This document shows positions 41,649-52,492 of a stretch of 64,000 nucleotides of DNA, piece after piece (the stretch's first letter is position 1; each line of letters begins with the position of its first letter). The notes below the pieces were generated by a model. It did no database searches. It was not told the origin of the DNA and saw nothing but the letters and a program-made list of their open reading frames with translations. The stretch covers positions 1 to 64,000 of the forward strand of contig NC_018335.1 in the NCBI RefSeq assembly GCF_000234665.1, written 5' to 3'. The stretch is from Leishmania mexicana MHOM/GT/2001/U1103 (lineage: Eukaryota; Euglenozoa; Kinetoplastea; Trypanosomatida; Trypanosomatidae). A program made the position numbers and the translations under genes.

Positions 41649-41880
41649 GACTGCAATGTAAGAAACGAAACAAGAAAGTAAAAGAAGAAAAAGATCGAGG
41701 TCACGGGGACACCACCTCTCATTCGTTGGCGACTGGGGAGGAGGAAGGCAGAGAGGTACGACAGCTACCGAGGTATTCAGCAGTGCACCGTGCCGTCACT
41801 TCGCATTCAATGCGGTTGCACGCGCGCATCACACTCTCAATCTGTTGTAACGCACTAGAGGGAGAGGGAAGCGACGTGCT
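41649..41880. other. Start of the 3' UTR of the SKP1-like gene
   Basis: A short spacer with no recognised signal. Confidence 0.4.
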
Positions 41881-42600
41881 CTAGGCAAGTCCATCTTCGG
41901 GGCGTAGAAAGGGAAGCTGCATGTACAGCGGCTCAAGCTCCTCTTCCGTCAAGACGTGGTCGAGGCCACAAAGCTGCAGCAGCTCCTTCTCCGATCCGGC
42001 ACTGAGGGCAAGAGAGGCAAGCAGGGCGCACGTCAAGTCACGAAGCGGCTCGATGAGAAGAAAGTCGGCTAACATCGCCACTTCTAAGACGCGGTCCATT
42101 GCCTGGGGGCCTCTCTTTGCTAGCGTATGGCACAGCGTCGCCGACGTCTTCTTTTCGTCCGCTACGCCTGGAAGGAAGCAGTCCTCAAGCAGGTAGGTCA
42201 TCTCCCATTCGCACACCAGCTCCTCCAGCGGAGCACGCAACGGCTTGCTGAGGAGAGTCGGTACGCGTGTTTGTATGAGGTCAAGGTAGCGGAACACACA
42301 CTCACAACCCTCTCGCGTTGCGTGCGGCAGTATTACAGGTGGAATGAGCCCCTGCACTGGGTCTACCTTGCGCTTCAAGTCCACATCGACAGAGTCTAAA
42401 AGGGAGTCGAGCAGGCGACAGAGCCGCGCGCCGCGGTTATGCAATGCAAAATCATGGCGGTTCACTGTCTTGTCTGGCCCACTGCACTGTGCCACCACAC
42501 GAATGTACTCTCCTGTTGGCAGGCGCTCCCGCTCTCCGCCTTGGAGGTAGACAAACAGCGGCGCCTTGCCGGAGAGATCGCGCGTCGTGGCCGTCGGCAT
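41881..42600 (-). CDS. SKP1/BTB-POZ-like protein (239 aa)
   Basis: The layout recalls SKP1, the adaptor that joins F-box proteins to cullin in SCF ubiquitin ligases. An N-terminal BTB/POZ-like part (about 11-120) contains PPVILPHATREGCECVFRYL, comparable to the I-P-L-P-N-V...L-x-x-V-x-x-Y-C segment of SKP1. A helical part (about 170-239) contains VLEVAMLADFLLIEPLRDLT, like the L-x-x-A-A-N-Y-L-x-I-x-x-L-L-D helix in SKP1. It is longer than true SKP1 (about 160 aa) and divergent, so a diverged SKP1-like or elongin C-like protein is safer than SKP1 itself. The longest frame starts with GTG at 42648; the ATG at 42600 (MPTATTRD) is used. Confidence 0.75.
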   Translation of the reverse strand: MPTATTRDLSGKAPLFVYLQGGERERLPTGEYIRVVAQCSGPDKTVNRHDFALHNRGARLCRLLDSLLDSVDVDLKRKVDPVQGLIPPVILPHATREGCECVFRYLDLIQTRVPTLLSKPLRAPLEELVCEWEMTYLLEDCFLPGVADEKKTSATLCHTLAKRGPQAMDRVLEVAMLADFLLIEPLRDLTCALLASLALSAGSEKELLQLCGLDHVLTEEELEPLYMQLPFLRPEDGLA

Positions 42601-44004
42601 TTGCCTCGAAAAATCACGGGAAACCAGAAAAAAAACTCGACAATACACAACGGTTTGAATGAAGGCAACCCAGAGAAACGCAACTCCAATGTGCTCGCAC
42701 CGTGTTTTTGTGTGTGTGCGTGTCGGATGGCGGAGGCGGCGGCACGGCAGCCTGAATCCTCATACAGCGCCTACGAGAGCCCTTTCGTGTCCGGCACCAG
42801 TAATGTGCGGTGGTGTTGCTGATTTAGAATTCCGTATCCTTCGCTCTATTACACTTGAGTTGAGGGGACCCTCAACTGCGACTGACACGTAGACAGCGCG
42901 GAGAACCAGACAAAGGTAGACAGAGCCGTGTTGTACATCGCCGAGACAAGCCGGCACAGCGTGATCAAAAAGGGACGAGGAAGTGCGAAGAGAGGAAGGA
43001 GACCCAGGTGGCTATCCAGAAGGAGAATTATCGCAGAGTTACGCCGCGGAAAGACGACGACGCACACTTCATCGAAAAGCACGATGCTGTTTCCTCTCAC
43101 CTGCCAGGGAAGAGGCTTCTGTCCCACGAAAGATATGGCAACCCACGATGGCAGAGTCTCTCTCTCTCTCGGTCCGAAGGTCGAGATCGGCACGAGGCGA
43201 TGTCGCATTCATTCCTGCCCCTCCGACACAGAACCTCTCCCCATCGCTCCCTTACCTCGAGCACAGGAAAGATGGTCCGAGAAACGAGGAACTGGGCGAA
43301 TGAGGAAGGTGTGTGGGCGTGTCTGTCTGCTGATACAGGACGCAGCGGTGCACGCCCCTTCTTCTCTCGATGTGCGATGGATGTTTGTGGGGAAGCAAGA
43401 CAGAAGACACGCCAATGCATCGTTCTAAAAAAAAAAGAAATGAAAGTCAGAAAAGAACCGCGACAGGGACAGGAATCTCAGTCTCGCCACACGCACACAG
43501 TTGCTTACATGTGCACCTGCAAGGCTTTATACCTGCAAGTAAGACAGTCGGCTATACCGTCCCAATACTTGAAAACCACACCTTGAGCGTACAACCCGGC
43601 GCATTTACCTCACCCTTCCTCCCTCGTCGTACAGGACTGTACGTGACTGATATCAGAAGAGCATCCAGTGCGACACGGCAGTGGCAACGCTCAACAGGAA
43701 ACCACTTCAACAAAAGACTCCCAACGGTGTGATCTGGGTTTCGTACACAAGCATGCCTACATCCGCCCTCCTCTATATCGTCTTGCAACAGTAGCGGAGT
43801 GCCTGTGAGCATCCTTCGCACATCGTGTGTTTGAACAAAGAGCGGCACACACATCACGTTTCAACAACCACAAACAGAACTGTACAGGTGTGCAATCTAT
43901 GAGAAAAGGTCGAAGCAAACGAGCTCAAGGAAAGCAAAGTCTCCGCGATGCAGTCCCTCCCCCCTTCCGCCCGAGTCACACACACACACAGGCACAGACC
44001 ACCA
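42601..44004. other. Intergenic spacer
   Basis: A 1.4 kb stretch with the SKP1-like leader and the 3' UTR of the armadillo gene. A short CA run sits near 43979-43990. No gene is seen. Confidence 0.5.
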
Positions 44005-47000
44005 TCACTTCTTCGCGGCCTTCGAGAGAACTTGCAGCAACGCCGCAGCGGCACGCCGAACAGAATCAGACGATGCGCGCTCTGACAGCGACGTCACGAG
44101 TGCAACCCCGTTATTCTGCACAAAGTAGCTAGCAGCGGCAGGTATGAAGCAGATGTTCTTTGCCGTCAGGGCCGCCTCCTTTGCGCACTCCTCCGATCCG
44201 TGCTCGATCATATACAGCAGCGCAGATCCGAAGGCAGACTTCTTGTCGGTTAGCGCCTCGTAGCACGCGCGTACGTTTTCGTCGCTGTTGACGGTGCAGT
44301 TTCGAATCGTGAGAAGGGCATTGAGGGCGGCGTATGTGTGTGACGACACATCCGATTTCCCAGCTCGGCTGCCCGTGTTGCCTTGCGGATACTCAGAGAC
44401 GAGGCTGATGAGGGCGGAGAGGCCGCCATATGTGCGGACGGCATCGCGGTTCTCGTTGTTGTTCACGGTGAGCGACGAGAGGGCGCCGGCTGCCTGCTCG
44501 AGGACTACGGAGGGCTGCTGCGGGGACAGAAGTAGCATGCACATGAGCTCCAGCCCTCCTTGGAGACGTGGCGTCTCCTTGTCATCGCGGGAAAGGTGCC
44601 ACAGTGCCGAGGCCACGGTCTCCTTGAGCTGCGTCGACGGCTCCTGGAAGCGGCTGTTCTTGTGGGTGACGGTGTTCGCTTGAAACACCGTCGCGGACGC
44701 GTAGCAGTCCATTATAACAGCCACAAGGCACCGCGTACACCCCGCCTGTATCATAGTCGGCCTGTTCTCCGTGACGGTGCTGCAGTTGCGCAGCACGCCT
44801 ACTAGTTTCTCCTTCACGTTCATGGGAACCAACAAGGACGGCGTCCCAAACTGCAGCTTCCCGATGGCTGACGGACTGTACGCTGCCTGGAACGCCTCGA
44901 CACTCAGCCTACTCGTGTCAGCCGGCATGCGCAGCGGCGAAAACAGACTCGCGTTCTTCCCGGCTGCCTTGCTGCCCCCAGCTATGCTAGGCGACGACAT
45001 CTCGAGAATGCTCGTGAAGGCCTCAATACCGCCGGCGTACCGAACTGAATGCTTGATCTCCGGCGACGTTGTCAGAATCCACAGCGTGGATACTAGCTTG
45101 TCGACCGTCGAAGGAGAGGGCGGCGACGGTGTCTTGTCGGCACTGTTCCTCTTGTTTGAGCTAAGATAGGCCTCCCTCACCTTCGCCACAAGCAGCTCGA
45201 CACCGCCGCACTCGCGGATGGCGGGCTTGTTCTGGTCGTTGATGGCGCAGTTGCGCAACGTGCCAGCGACATTGTCGATGATTTTCTCGCTGAGGGGCAT
45301 AGTGGACTTGACAGCGATGGCCCGCGACGGCTCGATCGGCTTGCGGTGATTGAGAAGAGAGAGAAGCACGGGTATGCAGCCAGCCTTGCGGAGTATGGGG
45401 CGGGCTTCTGCCGTCGCGGAGCAGTTCCACAGCGTACCAGATGCGTTCTCGACCACCGAAACGCTGTTCGACGAGGACATTACCTCCACCAACACTGGCA
45501 CGCCGCCGTACTCGATGATCTGCGTCTTGCTCTCCGTCTCAACGCTAAGGTTCCAGAGCGCGCCCGCCGCATTCTCTCGGACGAATTCGTATGTGTTGTT
45601 GTCCATGACGGCTGAGCTTGGGTTTCGAAGCAACTCTAGAAGAGCCGGGATAGCGCCCAGCTCACGGAGATGCTTGCGGTTGTCGGCGTTCGATGCGCAG
45701 TTCCACACCGCACCGGCCATCTTGGTCTTGATCGAGTCGGACGGGTGGCGCAGCGTTGCAGTGATTTTCTCTAGTCCGCCAATCTCGCGTATTTCCTTTT
45801 TGGAGGCGTCCTCTCGCGTGATGTAGCCAATCACCATCGAAACATTTTCTAATATAGGGAGACAGTCTGTGTACAGAAGGTCCAGCACTGCTCGCAGCCC
45901 ACCCAGCTCACGCGCCTGCGAGCGAATAGACGCGTCTACACTGCCTCCGTGCTCCACTTTCTCGTCCTTGGTGAGGAGCCCCCACAGGAAGATCAGCGCC
46001 CGCTCCAACACTGCCTCGGAAGTGCTTACAATGACAATGTTCACCAGCGGTTCCAGTCCGTTCGCGGCCAGAAACTCTTTCCGCGCAAAGGCGCTGAGGG
46101 TGTTGACGGCAACAGCGTTGATGAGAGCGTGCGTCTCACACACGAGCGGTGCCAGGAACTCCAGCACCTCGCACTTCACGTCATCGTTCACGCTGTTTAG
46201 CAGGTTCGTGAGGATGGGCACGGCTCGGCCATCCCGGACGAGAGTATCTAATACTTTGAAGAGATTGTCGTTGTTGCCAGACGGGCGAGGAGCGGGGGAA
46301 GACTGCAGAGCATAACCAAGCAAACGCAGCTCCGCGAGCTGCACCGGGGGCCGCGGCTCGCTGAGGTGACTCAGCACCGCCATCATCACGGCCAGGATGT
46401 CAGGGTAGCTCTGCGCCGTCATCCAGTTGCTATTCTTTTCGAGGTGCTGCTGCGTGTAGCCCTCGATCGCGTTCAGCAGCACGTTCTCCTTGACGTCTGG
46501 CAGGCGGAGCAGTGCGAGAAGGCCGTCCGACGTGAGCGCTGCGAGGCCGGTGCGAGGCGAGACCGTTGGCGCGCCGTTCTTTGGCGATCCACTGCCGTCA
46601 TTCTCGACGGCTTGCACTGGTCTACGCGGGCGAGAGGTGGGGGAGTTCTTCATGGGTGCTGGCTCCGGTGCTGCTTTGTTGGGGTGCTCCTCTCCCCTGT
46701 CCTCAGCACCTCGCTTCATCATATCTGGCAAGCCTGGTGATGCACAGGGCACCGCCATGCCGTGGGCGTCTACGAGGCTCGGTACCTCGCCTGCCAAGTA
46801 AAGGTTGAGGGCAAGTTTGCATAGCTTCTTCTGCTGCGACACCTCCTGCAGGCGGCGCTCCTGTGAGCGCATTTGTGCTTCAACGCGAGTCATCTCCGCA
46901 CGCAGCTTGTCATACGTGACAGATATCATCTCCTTCGATGCGTTCAGCTTCTCCTCCTCCTTCACCAGCTCTGCGGAGCGCTGCGCGAGAACGTTGCCAA

Positions 47001-47133
47001 GGTCCTCGGTCTGCCCAGTGTCCACCAACGAGCGAATGTCGCGAGCAAAGCTTGCCAGTGGACATATACCTGCCTCTTCTGAGCTGCTGAGAACCTCCAG
47101 CAGCGAGGCTATTTCACACCCCACCGTGTTCAT
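44005..47133 (-). CDS. Armadillo-repeat protein (1042 aa)
   Basis: An N-terminal coiled-coil (about 55-125, with VTYDKLRAEMTRVEAQMRSQ) and a low-complexity linker (about 140-205) precede a long array of armadillo repeats from about 215 to the end. Repeat hallmarks are frequent: AGAVWNCASNADNRKHLREL, AAGALWNLSVETESKTQI, ASGTLWNCSATAEARPI, VAGTLRNCAINDQNKPA, LVGVLRNCSTVTENRP and ASALWHLS. Armadillo arrays form a superhelix for protein binding; this type with WN/RN-C signatures recalls beta-catenin-like and ciliary ARM proteins (ARMC4, SPAG6), and a flagellar role is a fair guess but no more. The frame extends to a GTG at 47208; the ATG at 47133 (MNTVGCEIASLL) is used. No membrane span or nuclear signal is evident. 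Confidence 0.92.
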   Translation of the reverse strand: MNTVGCEIASLLEVLSSSEEAGICPLASFARDIRSLVDTGQTEDLGNVLAQRSAELVKEEEKLNASKEMISVTYDKLRAEMTRVEAQMRSQERRLQEVSQQKKLCKLALNLYLAGEVPSLVDAHGMAVPCASPGLPDMMKRGAEDRGEEHPNKAAPEPAPMKNSPTSRPRRPVQAVENDGSGSPKNGAPTVSPRTGLAALTSDGLLALLRLPDVKENVLLNAIEGYTQQHLEKNSNWMTAQSYPDILAVMMAVLSHLSEPRPPVQLAELRLLGYALQSSPAPRPSGNNDNLFKVLDTLVRDGRAVPILTNLLNSVNDDVKCEVLEFLAPLVCETHALINAVAVNTLSAFARKEFLAANGLEPLVNIVIVSTSEAVLERALIFLWGLLTKDEKVEHGGSVDASIRSQARELGGLRAVLDLLYTDCLPILENVSMVIGYITREDASKKEIREIGGLEKITATLRHPSDSIKTKMAGAVWNCASNADNRKHLRELGAIPALLELLRNPSSAVMDNNTYEFVRENAAGALWNLSVETESKTQIIEYGGVPVLVEVMSSSNSVSVVENASGTLWNCSATAEARPILRKAGCIPVLLSLLNHRKPIEPSRAIAVKSTMPLSEKIIDNVAGTLRNCAINDQNKPAIRECGGVELLVAKVREAYLSSNKRNSADKTPSPPSPSTVDKLVSTLWILTTSPEIKHSVRYAGGIEAFTSILEMSSPSIAGGSKAAGKNASLFSPLRMPADTSRLSVEAFQAAYSPSAIGKLQFGTPSLLVPMNVKEKLVGVLRNCSTVTENRPTMIQAGCTRCLVAVIMDCYASATVFQANTVTHKNSRFQEPSTQLKETVASALWHLSRDDKETPRLQGGLELMCMLLLSPQQPSVVLEQAAGALSSLTVNNNENRDAVRTYGGLSALISLVSEYPQGNTGSRAGKSDVSSHTYAALNALLTIRNCTVNSDENVRACYEALTDKKSAFGSALLYMIEHGSEECAKEAALTAKNICFIPAAASYFVQNNGVALVTSLSERASSDSVRRAAAALLQVLSKAAKK

Positions 47134-48435
47134 TCGGGTGGAACTACGCAGAGAGCGCGCGTTGCACGACCAAAGAAATGAATACCACCGGAAGCCTGAA
47201 CTGTGCACGGTCTCCTGACCCTAACCCCTCCCCCTCGGCGGAGCCACTTGGGCACCAACACAGGCAAAAAACGACGCAGCAGTGGCACCAGCACCGCGAG
47301 TTGAGGCCGGAAACGTTGGCGATGCAGTGGCTCGAATTTGCCAATGATGAATGAAGGGAGGGAGGCTCACGAAAGAAAGAAGAGATGAAGCAAGCACCCA
47401 GCATAAAGCAAGATGAGCTTGAGCACGCGGCTGAGCTGGTGATGCGTGCGTGCCTGTGTGGGTACGTCCAGCCCCGTAACAGAGACAGTGGCGGCAAGGG
47501 CAGAAGCCGAAGAACAGGAAGAACAGATAAAACCAGCGATGTGTCCGTTCAATACTTCGGTCAAGCAGAGAGAGAGGAGGAGGAGGGAGAAACAAGCAGT
47601 GAGATGTGGTGTGTGTGTGTCAGGGGAAGGGGAGGGAAGCTTGTCATCGATACACGGCGCCGGTAGTGTGCGCATCGGACAGTTCTCCCGCTGTCCTCCA
47701 TCGGACGTCCTCCTCCTCCCGGTGCTCTACAAGGACAAAGAGAGGTGTTTGAACAGAGACAGTGCCGTACGCCAGGACGTGTGAATGTGAGCAAAACTCG
47801 GAGTTTGCACATGCCGTCGCCAACAGGAGTCTCTGCCTGTACGAACAGGACAGGCAAGCGAGAAGTCAGCGAAGAGGCGACGCTGAAGGTTCCACGTTGG
47901 AGTGTGCGTGGGCCTGCAGGTCTGCTTGTGCGATGGCTTACTCGGCGTCCGCCACGCCATTATGGAGAAGAGAAAAAAAAGGAACAGGAACATCAGCAAT
48001 GAGCGTGAGCGGTTACAAGCACACGTCAGCCTCTGCGTTTATGCACTTACACGATTAGCGCCTACCTGGACATACGAAAAACACGCACGCGCACACAGGA
48101 AGGGGTAGAAGACAGAAGGAAGAACAAGACAATGGCGGAAGCACAATCGTGCCGTCACGGCGGCGAGTCACATCATAACCACAAATCGCCCCGCAGATGG
48201 AAGACAGCGGAGAATGTGAAAACCGCGACAATGATGTCGCCGCTCTTCGACTTCCAAACTCCGCTTCGTCGCGACTCGCTCCTCCGGCGCCCTGCCCCAC
48301 ACATCCGTTCTGTTGCTCGATGGGCGCACATGCTGATGCACGTGTGCGTCTGCCTGTATGTTTCCGTATGAAGACAAGGGAAAGAATAGCGAGGGGCAAG
48401 TGAGCGGGGCAAGCCGAGGTGCAGCAGAGACGCAA
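47134..48435. other. Intergenic spacer
   Basis: Holds the leader of the armadillo gene and the UTP14 3' UTR. No gene is seen; the plus strand ORFs there have no family resemblance. Confidence 0.5.
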
Positions 48436-51435
48436 CTACGTGGTGCGGGCAGGGATCGTCTCAGTCTTTCTGCGCTTTGTCTTCGCCTTCGGCTTGCGAA
48501 GAGAGAGGTCGAGAGGGAGGAGCGACTGTCCCTGACGCACCTCCACCCGTGGCTGCACGCCCTCTTTGAATGAGAGTGCGGACGTCCACTCGGGCCCCAT
48601 CTGTTGGCGCATAGAGCGGGCGAACTCTTGCGGGTTGGAAAAGGGGCGGGGCACCATGTGAAGGGTCATGCGATTCGGCACCAGCTCGACGCCGTCGTGG
48701 TTGATTATGACATGCTCCAGCGCGGCATCGGCGCGGCTCTTCAGCAGAAAAGATTTCTCGATTTGCCGCTGCGTCGTCTGATGCAGGACAGCCTCCTGGT
48801 GCCGCTTGTTGAGCTCCGGGTCCTCGCCGCCCCACTCGCCCCAGCCAGGAAGGCTCTGATTCTTGTCCTCTGGCCGCATGATCGTCTCTACCTGCGATTC
48901 TTTTTCCTTGACAAAGTCCTCGTCCACGTCGTCTTGGGCAAAGGCGCGCGAGATGAGATACTCCTGGTTCAGTCGCAGATCCTCCTCAGGGGCACTCGCC
49001 GAGTCCACGAGTGTGCTGGCCGACGGCATCGACTCCCCCGCTGCCGCGTCGTCACCGGGACGCGCACGCTTCTTGGGCAAGATGGTGAATCGGGTCGATG
49101 TCGCCTTCTTCGCTAGCAAGCCCCGTTCCAGCGGAGCGTCCTTGCGGGCGCCAGCAAACTCGGATGATGGCTGAGCCGACCGCGTCGACTTCTTTGTCTT
49201 CTCCTTTCCCGAGCCGTGTGCCTCTAGACGTCCGTTGGGGTCACTTGCTGCCAGGGGCGAGGACTTTCCGCCGTCCTCGACCGACGAAGCGGAGACGACA
49301 GAGCCGAGCTCTACGTCTTCCGACTCGTCTCCGGAGGACTCCGCGCCGTGGTTGTCGGCCTCGATGCAAATGCCGCTCTGCCTCCGCAGCTGAATCTGCT
49401 CCACAGAACCGGACTTCTTGCCCTTCCTGAATGTAATGCGGCCGGCCGCGGTGGACGGCAGTGCTGTGCTGCTCGATGTCTTCCTCGTGAGCCCTGTTCC
49501 ATCCTCCGCCTCTCCCTCCTGCGCCTCGCTGCCGGCGCGCTCCTCCCGTTGGTGCGCTTCAATATCGCGCCGCAGAGCCTCGAGCTGATCCTCGTAGTCC
49601 TTCTCCTCCCGCTCGCGCGCGTTCTTCATGAACTTCATCTCCCGCAGCTCCGCGCGTGCCTTGGATATGGGGCTTGCCGTTGTCCCCGCGGCAGCGTTCT
49701 CGTCGTTTTCCACTGCGTCGACGCTGCTCCAGAGGATGCTCTTGACGTCTTGCCGGCTAAGAGGTGCCCCGCCAGGCGCGCCGATCTTTTCGATGAGCGC
49801 GTCCACAGTCCGCTCCTCCTCGCTGGAGGCCTCACTCTCGTTGTCGCCGGCTACGTATCGTTCGTAGTTTTCCTCACCGGCGTCCTGCTCCATCTTCTGC
49901 ATGAGCCGCTGGTGCATCGCGTGCTGGTCATCGATGGCGTCCTTCGTATTCTCGTCGAACTGCGCAAACCGCTTCGCGTGCTTCACCCATGCGCTTGTGT
50001 TCTTGTGCTTCTGCGTGACACGCTCCTCTACGCGGGACTTGAGCAGGCGCTCCGCGAGTCGCTGGCGAGCCAGCTCCGGATGTAGCAGCTCAAACGCCTT
50101 CTGCCGGCGCTCCTTCTCGCGCTCCTTCTCCTTTCGAAGAATACGCCGGTACGTCTTACTCTTGATCCGATTAAGACGCTTGCGGCGGCTGTTCTCGTAC
50201 GCCAGCATCGCCTTCAGCTTTGCAACGTACCCAGTGGTTGGGGCCTCACCGTTTTCCAGACCCTGGTGCTGCGCCCCATCGACAACGACGTCGTCAAACT
50301 TTACGTAGTTACCGATGGAGTTCGATGTGTCGGCCTCGTCGCCGACCTGGCGACGCGAAAGGCCCGCCTTGGACAGCAGCGCATCCATCTTGCTGCCGAG
50401 GCGATACGCGGAGGAGCTGGACTGGGCCGGCGTGACGGCCCGGTCGGAACGGAACTGGGCATCGGCGGCGGCAACGATGCCGCCGACAGACGAAGCGATT
50501 GGGATGCTGTCTGGGAGGTGCATGGGAAACTGGATGTGCTTCGCGGAGTCCAGCTCCTTCAGTACCGGCGTGTAGCGCTCCATTGCCTCATCCACAATGG
50601 CGCGCACCTCCTTGCGTGTGAGACGGTCCTTCGTCAGGTCGTCTGCGTCCACTGCAACGAGGTTGTGCTTGCTCTGGTGCGAGCGCTTGATGCGGTCCCT
50701 CACCGCCTCCATGTCGTGTCCCGCGGACGCCTCCCTCTGTCGCATTATGTGCTGCATCGCGCCCGTGTACGAGGTCGCCCCGCCGCTTTCCGAGGTGTCT
50801 GCTAGGCCGAACACGGACTCCGGCTCGTCTGTCAGCTGCGAGGTTCGACGCTTCCTGACTACCTTCGTGCCTGACTCCGTCATTCGTGTTGCCTTCTTCC
50901 GCTTTGCCTGCTTCCTTTTCTTATCTGCCTTCAGGCTCATGTCAAGCATGTCGCTGAGGTCAATGTAGTCCTCATCGTCACCGCTGCTTTGAGCGTCTTT
51001 GCGGTCGGTGTCGAGGTCATCATCAGCCTCCGCTGCCCCGCGGCGATTGTCTTTCCTCCTTGCGCCCTTGCATGGAGACCTGCATCTCTCAGACTTACCT
51101 ACCACGGCGAGGCCATCCTCCAGGAGTTCGTCGTCGCCGTCATCGTTGCGTGCGGCGGAGTCGCGCGACGGGCGTGCCGACGACTTTTTCTTGGACAGCT
51201 TCGGCTTTGTGGAGACTTTCTCGGCAAAAAAGTCGCCGTACAAGCGCTCGTCCTCGCTGTTGAAGGCGAGGTCGTCGTCGATGTCTTCGTCCAGCTCGGG
51301 TGGAATCAGTGGGTTGTTCAGCATTAGTTTCCCGGGGTGCTGTCTCTCCCCATCATCGCCGCGGCCACGCGCGAGCTTGCCGCCCTTGCGGCAGCCCTTC
51401 TTGTCCCCTTTCGTCGCCTCGCTGCGGCGCACCAT
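48436..51435 (-). CDS. UTP14: UTP14, small-subunit processome protein (999 aa)
   Basis: UTP14 is a nucleolar component of the SSU processome that activates the DEAH helicase Dhr1 during 18S rRNA maturation. Family hallmarks are visible: IKSKTYRRILRKEKEREKE (about 421-439), matching the I-K-S-K-x-Y-H-K/R-x-x-R-K motif; GWGEWGG at about 862-868, matching G-W-G-S-W-G-G; and the C-terminal PRPFSNPQEFARSMRQQMGP, as in V-P-x-P-F-x-S-x-x-x-x-E-x-S-x-x-x-P-x-G-P-E-W. The N-terminus is acidic and lysine-rich with several basic nuclear signals. Length is within the usual range. The start is moved from a GTG at 51534 to the ATG at 51435 (MVRRSEATKG). It is a housekeeping gene with no sign of breakage. 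Confidence 0.94.
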   Translation of the reverse strand: MVRRSEATKGDKKGCRKGGKLARGRGDDGERQHPGKLMLNNPLIPPELDEDIDDDLAFNSEDERLYGDFFAEKVSTKPKLSKKKSSARPSRDSAARNDDGDDELLEDGLAVVGKSERCRSPCKGARRKDNRRGAAEADDDLDTDRKDAQSSGDDEDYIDLSDMLDMSLKADKKRKQAKRKKATRMTESGTKVVRKRRTSQLTDEPESVFGLADTSESGGATSYTGAMQHIMRQREASAGHDMEAVRDRIKRSHQSKHNLVAVDADDLTKDRLTRKEVRAIVDEAMERYTPVLKELDSAKHIQFPMHLPDSIPIASSVGGIVAAADAQFRSDRAVTPAQSSSSAYRLGSKMDALLSKAGLSRRQVGDEADTSNSIGNYVKFDDVVVDGAQHQGLENGEAPTTGYVAKLKAMLAYENSRRKRLNRIKSKTYRRILRKEKEREKERRQKAFELLHPELARQRLAERLLKSRVEERVTQKHKNTSAWVKHAKRFAQFDENTKDAIDDQHAMHQRLMQKMEQDAGEENYERYVAGDNESEASSEEERTVDALIEKIGAPGGAPLSRQDVKSILWSSVDAVENDENAAAGTTASPISKARAELREMKFMKNAREREEKDYEDQLEALRRDIEAHQREERAGSEAQEGEAEDGTGLTRKTSSSTALPSTAAGRITFRKGKKSGSVEQIQLRRQSGICIEADNHGAESSGDESEDVELGSVVSASSVEDGGKSSPLAASDPNGRLEAHGSGKEKTKKSTRSAQPSSEFAGARKDAPLERGLLAKKATSTRFTILPKKRARPGDDAAAGESMPSASTLVDSASAPEEDLRLNQEYLISRAFAQDDVDEDFVKEKESQVETIMRPEDKNQSLPGWGEWGGEDPELNKRHQEAVLHQTTQRQIEKSFLLKSRADAALEHVIINHDGVELVPNRMTLHMVPRPFSNPQEFARSMRQQMGPEWTSALSFKEGVQPRVEVRQGQSLLPLDLSLRKPKAKTKRRKTETIPARTT

Positions 51436-52492
51436 CGCAACGGACAAGGATGCAGGAATGCAGGGGGAGGAGAGTGGGGCGGGGGCGGGGGTGATCACAA
51501 GTAGAGGGTTTGTAGGAGACTCAATCGATGACACCGTGGATCCTCCCTGTTTCCTTCACCGGTATCCGCGAAGGAGTGGGGGAGGGGGGTGGTTGACGTC
51601 GTGGGCAAGTGAAAGAGCGGGGTTGCTTCACTTGCGCGTACTATCCAGAGTGGTGCTGCTACTGACTCCGTTCACCATCGGAAAACGATAGGAGAGTAGG
51701 ATCACATGGATGACGAGAGAAGAAAGGAGAGCAATGCAGAGAGTCAAACGGGGTACGAAAGGTCATGCAACTGGTGAAACAGCATCCTACACACGTACAT
51801 CTACGCGGGTGCAGGCGGAAGAAAGTCCATAACGGTTAACGTGGTGCTGCGAGCACCTGCTTTGCACACTGGTAGGCTTTAGGAAGCTGCGCATATCCCT
51901 TACAAGTTGCACTAGACCTCTTCACGCTTACTAATTCCTGGTTGCATTCTCGGCTGGTGTGCATTCGCACGAGGAAATGAAATCGAGGAGGAGGTGACGG
52001 GTGGACGGTGAAAGGGAAGGCGGGGAGAAGAGAGAGCGCTGCATCTTCGTTCATCATGCACCGCCCCCCCCCCTTCTCCGCCTCGTAAGGATCACATTCG
52101 TCGGTCACCTCATCCCAGCGATGGAGGGGTCAAAGAACCTGCTTACATGCATGGAGTAAAGAAGGGATCACCCGAATAGAGTACATCATCAGTCAGCTCG
52201 AGACCGAGAAGAAGCTTCAACAAACAAAAAAGCAAACAGAGAGCTCGCCGCCTCCTGCACAGAGAAGGAAACACCGTCACACGTGTGGGAGCAGAAGACG
52301 TGGTCTTCACTGGAGTGAAAAACGGACACCGCGTCAGCGTCTGCTGCGAAGGCATTGCGTAAGTGAAGCCACCGCGCCGTCATAGACGTGCATTCCACTC
52401 TGTTTTTTGGTGTGTCTATAAGTCTGGGCTGCACGCTACTGTGCTGTACATCGCTGCCGCGCTTCGGTCGCTATCCTCATCGCAATGAGCTT
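51436..52492. other. Intergenic spacer
   Basis: Contains the UTP14 leader and the 3' UTR of the 630-aa gene. A run of ten C lies near 52064-52073. No gene is seen. Confidence 0.5.

Noticed and set aside
49348..50085. Long plus-strand frames over 48.6-51.7 kb
   Set aside because: They are shadows of UTP14, whose motifs fix the minus strand.
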